Below are positions 1 to 5,051 of a stretch of 5,051 bases of DNA, piece by piece. The position numbers and the translations under genes are program-made. The notes beneath the pieces were generated by a model, which was not told where the DNA came from, searched no databases, and saw only the letters and a program-made list of their open reading frames with translations. Position 1 is the stretch's first letter. Each line of letters opens with the position of its first letter. The stretch is taken from contig JALOOY010000190.1 of the NCBI GenBank assembly GCA_025454185.1, positions 1 to 5,051 on the forward strand. Direction: 5' to 3'. The DNA is from Thermodesulfobacteriota bacterium (GTDB lineage Bacteria; Desulfobacterota; RBG-13-43-22).

Positions 1-27
1 AAGCGGGAATGGCTCAAGAGCATCTGA
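1..27 (+). CDS. C-terminal end of an upstream ORF (partial)
   Basis: Reading from base 1 in frame 1 gives Lys-Arg-Glu-Trp-Leu-Lys-Ser-Ile and then a TGA stop at 25-27. It lies 16 bases before the shell-protein start, on the same strand, which is the spacing expected inside an operon. Only eight codons are visible, so the product cannot be named. It could also be a chance open frame; the close spacing and shared direction are the only support. Confidence 0.4.
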   Translation, partial: KREWLKSI

Positions 28-43
28 AAAGGGAGCGGAAACC

Positions 44-661
44 ATGATTGAACTCAGGGCCTTCGCCTTTATCGATCAACTGCAGAAACAACTGGTGGGC
101 TATATCGGCAGCACGGCCCGGGGCTACTACCCGGTGGCCGGCCAGTCGGCCCTGTTTTTGGAGATCGCCCCGGGGATCCAGGTCAACGCCCTGACGGACG
201 TGGTCTTGAAAAAGGCCAAGGTCCGGGTCGGCGCCATGGTGGTGGAGCGGACCTACGGGATGCTCGAGGTCCACGGCAACTCACCGGCGGATGTGAACGA
301 GGCCGGCGCAGTGGTGCTGGAATATTTGGGGATGAAGGAGACCGACCGGCTGAAGCCCAAGATCCTGGCGGCCGAGACCATCGAACGGGTCGTTCCCCAC
401 ATGTCCCAGATCGTCAACCGCTTCCGTGATGCCAGCATGCTGCTCGGCGACGAGGCCCTCTATATCCTGGAGGTGGTGCCGGCCGGCTACGCCGGTTTCG
501 CGGCCAACGAGGCGGAAAAAGCGGCCACCGTCAAGCTGGTTCACGCCAGCGTCTTCGGCGCCAGCGGGCGGGTGTATCTGGCCGGGAACCTCTCGGACAT
601 TCAGGCGGCCAAGGCGGCGGTCGAAAGCGCCCTGGCCGCCTTGGCCGGCCGGGCCCATTAA
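44..661 (+). CDS. Tandem-domain microcompartment shell protein (BMC-T, permuted type)
   Basis: Predicted 205-residue shell protein with two fused BMC domains, about residues 1-97 and 104-203. Such proteins form trimers that look like hexamers and sit as pore-bearing tiles in the shell of a bacterial microcompartment. The second half shows a clear BMC core: ALYILEV (138-144), AGYAGFAANEAEKAA (147-161), and then FGASGRVYLAG (171-181) followed by an Ala-rich helix. The first half carries the equivalent APGIQVNALTDVVLKKAKV (42-60) and YGMLEV (71-76), preceded by a strand and a PVAGQ loop (30-34) that fit the permuted BMC-T group. From memory this most resembles the stacking BMC-T proteins of Haliangium ochraceum and CsoS1D-like proteins, which can form double-layered trimers with gated pores; stacking here is inference. 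ATG at 44 has GGGAG nine bases upstream. The length is normal for BMC-T, and the regulator follows after 25 bases. Confidence 0.9.
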   Translation: MIELRAFAFIDQLQKQLVGYIGSTARGYYPVAGQSALFLEIAPGIQVNALTDVVLKKAKVRVGAMVVERTYGMLEVHGNSPADVNEAGAVVLEYLGMKETDRLKPKILAAETIERVVPHMSQIVNRFRDASMLLGDEALYILEVVPAGYAGFAANEAEKAATVKLVHASVFGASGRVYLAGNLSDIQAAKAAVESALAALAGRAH

Positions 662-686
662 GACCCGACGGGCGCGTCTGATTGGA

Positions 687-1658
687 ATGACCGAATCGGC
701 CAAAAAGGAATTCTTTGAACGGATCATCAAGCTGTATCCGGGCCTGACTGCCAAAAAAAAACGGATTGCGGACCTGATTATCCAGGATTACAAAAAATTG
801 TTTTTAATGAAGGCCAAGGACATCGCCGCTGAATGCGAGGTGAGCGAGCCTACTTTTTCCCGCTTCATCCTGGACCTGGGTTTCTCCGGTTACGAGGAGT
901 TCGAACAGTACGTCAAGGGGCTGCTGCACATCGAACTGACCAGCGTGGAGCGCATGATCAAGTCCACCCGCCGCTCGGACAAGCTGACGTCCCTGCAGGC
1001 CTACTACCAGAACACGCTGCAAAACCTGGAATTCATGATTCACACCATCTCGGAACAGGAGATCAAAACCCTGGCCCGCCGGATTCACCGTAGCCCTGAA
1101 GTGCTGGTAGCCGGGTACCGGGCGTCCTCCGTCCTGGCCCAGTATTTCGGGTACCTGCTGAAAAAAATCCGCCCCCAGGTCTTGATCGATACGACCTTGT
1201 CCTGGGATGTCTTCGACCACATCGCCCTCCAGGGGCCGGCCCTGCTCGTTTTCGTGCTGGCCTTCCCTCGTTATCCCAACCAGGCCATCGAGCTGATCAA
1301 GTTCGCCAAAAAGTACCGCGCCTATGTGGTCGGGATCAGCGACACCCCCCGGTCGCCAATTGTGGCTCTTTCCGACCATCATGTGGTGATCGATGTGGAG
1401 GGCGTGTCGTTTGTGGATCCCTTCGCCCACATCATCACCCTGCTGGGGGCCCTGGTTCATGAGACGGCCTTCGTCGACCAGGCGGCCACCTTGAAGCGGC
1501 TGCGCAAGATCGAGGACGGCATCAGAAATCGTCGCACCTTTTATTCCCTGGACAGCGAGGTGCAGCCGGAGGGCAATCCCCTGGAGGCGAAATACTATAC
1601 CTTGCTCGAACCGGCCGGGGGCTTGGAGGAAACATTGATAAAAAGAGGATCTGGATGA
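687..1658 (+). CDS. RpiR/MurR-family transcriptional regulator with SIS domain
   Basis: Predicted 323-residue DNA-binding regulator. Residues 1-80 form an RpiR-type helix-turn-helix domain: an early basic stretch TAKKKRIADLI (21-31), then AKDIAAECEVSEPTFSRFILDLGFSGYEEF around 43-72. A linker leads into a SIS sugar-phosphate-binding fold at about 125-265, with VLVAGYRASSVLAQY (139-153), LLVFVLAFPRYPNQ (186-199), YVVGISDTPRSPI (213-225) and VVIDVE (233-238). The usual SGxT-type loop after the second strand is replaced by FPRYP, a variant I recall from other family members, so ligand contacts may differ from classic phosphosugar binders. Start: ATG at 687 fits the family N-terminus; the ribosome binding site is poor, so translation may be coupled to the shell gene ending 25 bases upstream. 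Codons 23-25 sit in a run of nine A. Its place between shell and enzyme genes suggests that it controls this locus. Confidence 0.9.
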   Translation: MTESAKKEFFERIIKLYPGLTAKKKRIADLIIQDYKKLFLMKAKDIAAECEVSEPTFSRFILDLGFSGYEEFEQYVKGLLHIELTSVERMIKSTRRSDKLTSLQAYYQNTLQNLEFMIHTISEQEIKTLARRIHRSPEVLVAGYRASSVLAQYFGYLLKKIRPQVLIDTTLSWDVFDHIALQGPALLVFVLAFPRYPNQAIELIKFAKKYRAYVVGISDTPRSPIVALSDHHVVIDVEGVSFVDPFAHIITLLGALVHETAFVDQAATLKRLRKIEDGIRNRRTFYSLDSEVQPEGNPLEAKYYTLLEPAGGLEETLIKRGSG

Positions 1659-1723
1659 CTCCTGTTGTAAGTAAGGTCCTGAGTTCGTCTGAAAAAATAC
1701 GCCGGCAACGAGTCGACACCTAA
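1655..1723 (+). CDS. Possible 22-codon small ORF overlapping the regulator stop
   Basis: An ATG at 1655 overlaps the regulator TGA (ATGA arrangement) and is preceded by AGAGGA at 1644-1649, five bases away, a good ribosome binding site. The frame runs 22 codons (MTPVVSKVLSSSEKIRRQR..) to TAA at 1721-1723. The peptide is basic in its second half and resembles nothing I know. It could be a translated micro-ORF, a device that carries ribosomes on towards the dehydrogenase gene 44 bases further on, or chance. The overlap and the ribosome binding site are the only evidence. Confidence 0.25.
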   Translation: MTPVVSKVLSSSEKIRRQRVDT

Positions 1724-1754
1724 AGCCGGGTCCCGGTGGGTGCCGAATCGACAG

Positions 1755-1761
1755 AAGGAGG
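1755..1761 (+). promoter_or_regulatory. Strong ribosome binding site deciding a TTG start
   Basis: AAGGAGG at 1755-1761 is a near-complete anti-16S match. It lies six bases before TTG at 1768 and twelve before the first ATG at 1774. The six-base spacing is close to ideal, so TTG is the likelier start; the choice changes the protein by only two residues. Confidence 0.75.
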
Positions 1762-1767
1762 AATTCT

Positions 1768-3240
1768 TTGGCTATGGCTGCAAACGAAGACCGGATCGAA
1801 GCGATCGTCACCCGAGTTATTCAGCGCCTGGAACGGGAAGGGTTCGAGATAACGGCCGAATCCCCCTCGGGTGCCGCGGTTTCCGCAGCCCCGGCGGCGG
1901 CCGGAGACGGGGTCTTTGCGGACCTGGAAAGTTGTATCCAGGCGGCGTCCCGAGCCCAGAAGGCCCTGGTGGCCCTGCCGCTGCGGAAGCGGGAGGAAAT
2001 TATCGCGGCCCTGCGCCGGACCGGGCGGGTCGGGGCCGAAATCTACGGGCAGTTGGAGTTTCTGGAGACCGGGCTGGGATCCGCGGAAGACAATGTCAAA
2101 AAGAATCTTTCCGCCTGCGAAGTCCTGGGGATGGAGGACCTGAACCCCGAGGTCTTCGCCGGGGACAAGGGCGTAACCGTCATCGAACGGATCCCGGTGG
2201 GGGTCATTGCCTCGGTGAACCCCGTGACCAACGGCGCTCCCACCATTCTGTTCAACGCCATCATGATGCTGGCCGGGGGAAACACGGTGGTCAACAACCC
2301 CCATCCCAAGACCCGGAACGTGGCGGCCCGGGTAGTGCGGGACCTGAACCGGGCCATCCAGGAGGCCGGGGGGCCGGCCAACTGCATCTGCTGCCTGGAG
2401 GAACCCTCGGTGCCTTCGGCCCAGCAGCTCATGACCCATCCCCTGATCCGTCTCATCGCCGTCACCGGCGGGCACGGGGTGGTGGCCTTTGCCGCTCAGA
2501 CGGGCAAGCGGGTCATCGCCGGGGGTCCGGGCAACCCACCGGTGGTGGTAGACGAGACAGCCGATCTGGAGCGGGCCGCCCGCTGTGTCATCGAGGGGGC
2601 CTCTTTTTCGAACTGCATGGCCTGCGCCAGCGAAAAAGAGCTCTTCGTGGTGGATTCCGCGGCGGACCGCTTCAAGGCCCTGCTGAGAAAATACGGGGCC
2701 TATGAAATCGACGCCGGCCAGGGCCAGGAGCTGCTGCGCCACATATTCAAGGAAGTGGGAGAACCCGGCCGGCCGGGGGTGATCAACATGGAGTACATCG
2801 GCAAGTCACCGTCTTTTATCCTCAAGGCCATCGGGCTGGAAGTGGGCTCGGAGGCCAGGATCGTTATTCTGGAGACGGGGCCCGATCATCCGCTGGTCTG
2901 GACCGAGCAGATCATGCCGGTCATCCCTCTGGTGCGCTGCCGGGATGCGGGGGAAGCCATTGACCGGGCGATCGCCGCCGAACAGGGCAACGGCCATACC
3001 ATGGCCATCCACTCCAACAATCTGAGCACCATTCGAAAAATGGCCGGCCGGGCCAAATGTGCGGCCTTCGTCAAGAACGGCTCCTGCGGCCTGGCCAGCG
3101 TCGGTGTGGCCGGGGAGGGGTTCGTCTCCTTTCACATCGCCACCAACGGGGAAGGCCACACCCGGCCCCGGGTTTTCACCCTGGTGCGGCGCTGTGTACT
3201 GACCGATGACTTCCGCTACCGTTATGGTCTGACGGCTTGA
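1768..3240 (+). CDS. CoA-acylating aldehyde dehydrogenase, PduP/EutE-like, probably BMC-encapsulated (copy 1)
   Basis: Predicted 490-residue enzyme that oxidises an aldehyde to acyl-CoA with NAD+ and CoA. Residues 8-24 form an amphipathic helix (I10, I13, V14, V17, I18, L21 on one face), followed by an Ala/Pro/Gly linker to about 48; this is the encapsulation-peptide design of PduP. The ALDH fold starts near GVFADLESC (48-56). Family motifs: PVGVIASVNPVTN (143-155), LAGGNTVVNNPHPKT (168-182), AVTGGHGVV (231-239), GGPGNPPVVVDETADL (252-267), GASF (277-280), then C286 in SNCMACASEK, the predicted catalytic cysteine by alignment with GASFDYNLPC of PduP; later WTEQIMPVIPLV (378-389) and RRCVLTD (474-480). 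Oddities: twelve cysteines, including CICC at 206-209, and KNGSCGLASVGV at 436-447 where relatives read KNGPSxAGIGV, one residue longer beside the expected active site. It lies 109 bases after the regulator. The substrate cannot be inferred. Confidence 0.93.
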   Translation: MAMAANEDRIEAIVTRVIQRLEREGFEITAESPSGAAVSAAPAAAGDGVFADLESCIQAASRAQKALVALPLRKREEIIAALRRTGRVGAEIYGQLEFLETGLGSAEDNVKKNLSACEVLGMEDLNPEVFAGDKGVTVIERIPVGVIASVNPVTNGAPTILFNAIMMLAGGNTVVNNPHPKTRNVAARVVRDLNRAIQEAGGPANCICCLEEPSVPSAQQLMTHPLIRLIAVTGGHGVVAFAAQTGKRVIAGGPGNPPVVVDETADLERAARCVIEGASFSNCMACASEKELFVVDSAADRFKALLRKYGAYEIDAGQGQELLRHIFKEVGEPGRPGVINMEYIGKSPSFILKAIGLEVGSEARIVILETGPDHPLVWTEQIMPVIPLVRCRDAGEAIDRAIAAEQGNGHTMAIHSNNLSTIRKMAGRAKCAAFVKNGSCGLASVGVAGEGFVSFHIATNGEGHTRPRVFTLVRRCVLTDDFRYRYGLTA

Positions 3241-3257
3241 GCCGGAACGAATGGATA

Positions 3258-3283
3258 ACCAAAAAAATTTGAAATTTTTTGGT
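3258..3283 (+). repeat. A/T-tract inverted repeat after dehydrogenase copy 1
   Basis: ACC, seven A and TTT (3258-3270) are mirrored by AAA, six T and GGT (3272-3283), an inverted repeat with one bulged A and a single central G. It starts 18 bases after the stop codon. The stem is almost wholly A-T and the T run lies inside it, so it is not a standard Rho-independent terminator, though it might act as a weak one or as a 3' end stabiliser. Confidence 0.5.
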
Positions 3284-3286
3284 AGG

Positions 3287-3337
3287 AATAAAAACCATTT
3301 TTAGGATCAATAAACCCTAAGAATTATGGTTTTTATT
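3287..3337 (+). repeat. Nested inverted repeat (12-bp outer stem, 5-bp inner stem)
   Basis: AATAAAAACCAT at 3287-3298 is the exact reverse complement of ATGGTTTTTATT at 3326-3337. Inside the 27-base loop, TTAGG at 3301-3305 pairs with CCTAA at 3316-3320, stacking a second stem across a 2-by-5 internal loop. As RNA this would be one long hairpin; as DNA it could be a binding site for a dimeric protein. No poly-T run follows on either strand. Confidence 0.6.
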
Positions 3338-3340
3338 TAC

Positions 3341-3396
3341 AGATTCTTACATCCATTGTTAGAGACCAATTATCAGAACAATGGATGTAAGAATCT
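3341..3396 (+). repeat. Perfect 20-bp inverted repeat with 16-base loop
   Basis: AGATTCTTACATCCATTGTT at 3341-3360 and AACAATGGATGTAAGAATCT at 3377-3396 are exact reverse complements, with loop 3361-3376 between them. The right arm ends 21 bases before the ATG of dehydrogenase copy 2. No T run follows on either strand, so simple termination is unlikely. It may be an mRNA stem that is cut by RNase III or that shields the downstream message, an operator, or a small palindromic mobile repeat; the sequence alone does not decide. Confidence 0.85.
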
Positions 3397-3417
3397 AAAT
3401 GAGAGACGGGAACAACT

Positions 3418-4842
3418 ATGGATAAAAAACAGCTTGAAAGGATTGTGACCCTGATCTGGTCGGAAATGAACCAGCCGGCCGCTCCCGGAACGGCCCCTGC
3501 TGGCAGTGCCGACGGGGGGGTGTACGGAAACATGGAAGACGCCATCCAGGCGGCGGTCAAAGCCCAGGCGGCCCTGGTCGAGCTGTCCCTGGAGCTGCGG
3601 GAAAAAATAATTCAGGTCATACGGCAGGTGGGACTGGCCCAGCGACGGACCTACGGAGAACTCGAATTGGCCGAAGCCGAACTGGGGGCCGTGGAAGGCA
3701 CCATGTTGAAGATCGAGGTGGCCTGCCAGGCCCCCGGAATGGAGGACCTGGCGCCCGAAGTGTTCACCGGCGACCGGGGGACCACGCTGCTGGAAAGGAT
3801 GCCGGTCGGGGTCATCGCTTCGGTCAACGCCGTGACCAACGCGGCCCCCGGCATCCTGCACAACAGCATCCTCATGCTGGCCGGGGGGAACACCGTGGTG
3901 TTCAATCCCCATCCCAAGACCAAGGAGATCTCGGCCCGGGTGGTCCGGGACCTGAACCGGGCCATCGTCGAGGTCGGCGGGCCGCCCGACTGCCTGACCA
4001 CGGTGGCCGACCCCTCGATCCCCACGGCCCAGATGCTGATGACCCATCCCCTGGTGGACATGATCGCGGTTACCGGCGGGCACCGGGTCGTGGAATTTGC
4101 GGCCAAGACCGGCAAACGGGTCATCTCCGGCGGACCCGGCAATCCCCCGGTGATCGTGGACGAGACGGCCGACCTGGACCGGGCCGCCCGCTGCATCATT
4201 CGGGGCGCCTCCTTGAGTAACTGCACCCCCTGTTCCAGCGAAAAGGAGATCTTCGTGGTGGCCTCGGCCGCCGACCGGCTGAAAGAGCTGTTGAAGCAGC
4301 ACGGGGCCTTTGAACTGACCGCCGACCAGGGTCGGGCCCTAGTGCCGGTGATCTTCAAGGAGATCCGTCCGGGGCGGGTCCAGAGCGCCATCAATATGGA
4401 CTATATCGGCAGGCCGGTGGCGGAGATCCTCCAGCGGACCATCGGGCTGACCATCCCTCCCGAGGCCCGGATCGCCATCCTGGAGACCGACGCCGAACAC
4501 CCCCTGATCTGGACGGAACAGATCATGCCCATTCTGCCGCTGGTTCGCTGCCGGGACTTCGAAGAGGCCATGAATCTGGGGATTGCCGCCGAGCAGGGGA
4601 TGCGCCACACCATCACCTTGCACTCCAACAGTCTGGCGAACATGGCCCGTCTGGCGAGCCGGGCCGACGCCTCGCAACTGGTGAAAAACGGTCCCTCGGT
4701 GGCCGGGATCGGGGTAGACGCGGAGGGATTCAAATCCCTCCATGTGGCCACCGGCGGGGAGGGTTTGACCCGGCCGAGGACGTTCACCCGGGTCCGGCGC
4801 TGCGTGCTGACCGATGATTACCGGTATCGCTATGGGGCCTGA
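3418..4842 (+). CDS. CoA-acylating aldehyde dehydrogenase, PduP/EutE-like, probably BMC-encapsulated (copy 2)
   Basis: Predicted 474-residue paralogue of the preceding enzyme, with the same expected reaction (aldehyde + NAD+ + CoA to acyl-CoA). The N-terminal amphipathic helix (2-18: L6, I9, V10, I13, M17 on one face) and Pro/Ala/Gly linker (19-34) again suggest a BMC-targeting peptide. Motifs: PVGVIASVNAVTN (129-141), LAGGNTVVFNPHPKT (154-168), AVTGGHRVV (217-225), GGPGNPPVIVDETADL (238-253), GASL (263-266), the predicted catalytic C272 in SNCTPCSSEK, WTEQIMPILPLV (365-376) and the typical KNGPSVAGIGV (423-433). By eye, residues 108-168 match copy 1 at 47 of 61 positions; the linker and C-terminal half are more diverged. 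It has seven cysteines against twelve in copy 1. The start is ATG at 3418; upstream GAGAG/CGGGA is only a weak ribosome binding site. The 177-base structured gap suggests that expression can differ from copy 1. Substrate unknown. Confidence 0.93.
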   Translation: MDKKQLERIVTLIWSEMNQPAAPGTAPAGSADGGVYGNMEDAIQAAVKAQAALVELSLELREKIIQVIRQVGLAQRRTYGELELAEAELGAVEGTMLKIEVACQAPGMEDLAPEVFTGDRGTTLLERMPVGVIASVNAVTNAAPGILHNSILMLAGGNTVVFNPHPKTKEISARVVRDLNRAIVEVGGPPDCLTTVADPSIPTAQMLMTHPLVDMIAVTGGHRVVEFAAKTGKRVISGGPGNPPVIVDETADLDRAARCIIRGASLSNCTPCSSEKEIFVVASAADRLKELLKQHGAFELTADQGRALVPVIFKEIRPGRVQSAINMDYIGRPVAEILQRTIGLTIPPEARIAILETDAEHPLIWTEQIMPILPLVRCRDFEEAMNLGIAAEQGMRHTITLHSNSLANMARLASRADASQLVKNGPSVAGIGVDAEGFKSLHVATGGEGLTRPRTFTRVRRCVLTDDYRYRYGA

Positions 4843-5051
4843 TTCGCTCCGGGGCCGACCAGGGCCGGGGGGGTGACCGGGAGCGGGGCCAAACAGGTCT
4901 CCGCAGCAGTTCCGGATATCCCGATACCCCGACGGCGGCATCGGGTCCGCCCTTTCGGCCGCCGCAGTCCCCTGCCTGCACAACAAAGCGGCTGACTCCT
5001 GCGGCGGAGGGGCCTGCGAAAAGGGGACATCTTTCCAGCTATACCAACTAC
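4843..5051. other. G+C-rich tail without a convincing gene
   Basis: I see no supported coding region in these 209 bases up to the window edge. They contain several short inverted repeats. CGCTCC (4845-4850) with GGAGCG (4880-4885), extended by GG/CC across one bulge, could be a hairpin just after the dehydrogenase stop, but no T run follows. CGGCGGC (4933-4939) pairs with GCCGCCG (4958-4964); CCGCCGCAG (4959-4967) pairs with CTGCGGCGG (4999-5007); GTCCCCT (4967-4973) pairs with AGGGGAC (5022-5028). A following gene may begin beyond the edge. Confidence 0.5.

Noticed and set aside
426..686. Upstream extension of the regulator frame to an ATG at 426
   Set aside because: The extra 87 residues overlap the shell gene out of frame and are Pro/Arg/Ser-rich without similarity; the RpiR N-terminus fits ATG at 687.
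1725..1736. CCGGGTCCCGG palindrome as a terminator between regulator and dehydrogenase
   Set aside because: The arms leave a one-base loop and no T run follows, so a functional Rho-independent terminator is not supported.
804..1811. Minus-strand ORF of 335 codons opposite the regulator
   Set aside because: It is antisense to a recognisable HTH-SIS gene, spans gene boundaries, and shows no family motif.
1720..2742. Long minus-strand ORF of 340 codons opposite dehydrogenase copy 1
   Set aside because: It lies antisense to a clear ALDH gene, its translation is Gly/Pro/Arg/His-rich without domain logic, and a similar ORF mirrors copy 2 (3373-4302), as expected from shared codon bias in G+C-rich genes.
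3336..3364. Possible sigma-70 promoter with TTTACA as -35
   Set aside because: TTTACA at 3336-3341 matches five of six -35 bases, but at 16-18 bases spacing only GTTAGA, TTAGAG or TAGAGA is available as -10, and none is a fair match.
3399..3425. Eight-codon ORF overlapping the start of dehydrogenase copy 2
   Set aside because: ATG at 3399 reads MRDGNNYG then TAA inside the ALDH start. It lacks a ribosome binding site and is too short to support as a leader peptide.
4830..5030. Minus-strand ORF of 66 codons in the tail
   Set aside because: It is Arg/Pro-rich, overlaps the end of dehydrogenase copy 2, has no clear ribosome binding site and no known motif.
1..5051. CRISPR arrays, tRNA or rRNA genes
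   Set aside because: No spaced direct repeats, no tRNA-like cloverleaf sequence and no rRNA-like stretches were seen on either strand.

Overview
The window is a G+C-rich bacterial stretch (a sampled coding line is about two thirds G+C) carrying part of a bacterial microcompartment (BMC) locus, all on the + strand. The order is: the last codons of an upstream ORF, a tandem-domain shell protein (BMC-T, 44-661), an RpiR/MurR-type regulator with a SIS domain (687-1658), and two PduP/EutE-like CoA-acylating aldehyde dehydrogenases (1768-3240 and 3418-4842). The last 209 bases hold no convincing gene. The host cannot be named from this window. The shell protein recalls, from memory, stacked BMC-T proteins of the Haliangium ochraceum type, and a proteobacterial or Desulfobacterota-like host would fit, but this is a weak guess.

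Region by region: 1-1658 is compact (16- and 25-base gaps). A 109-base gap follows the regulator; it holds a possible 22-codon ORF overlapping the regulator stop and a strong ribosome binding site whose spacing favours a TTG start for the first dehydrogenase. The two dehydrogenase genes are separated by 177 bases that are only about 31% G+C (about 26% in the central 150) and packed with three successive inverted repeats. The last of these is a perfect 20-base pair palindrome ending 21 bases before the second dehydrogenase start. The tail 4843-5051 is G+C-rich, with several overlapping short inverted repeats.

How the parts fit: both dehydrogenases have an N-terminal amphipathic helix followed by an Ala/Pro/Gly-rich linker, the usual design of a BMC encapsulation peptide, so both are probably packaged inside the shell to which the BMC-T protein contributes pores. 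They would convert a toxic or volatile aldehyde made in the lumen to acyl-CoA with NAD+. The RpiR-type regulator suggests the inducer may be a phosphorylated sugar or similar compound. The signature enzyme that makes the aldehyde, the phosphotransacylase, the alcohol dehydrogenase and the other shell proteins are not in the window, so the BMC type cannot be assigned. The most unusual points are the tandem, diverged pair of encapsulated dehydrogenases and the structured AT-rich island between them.
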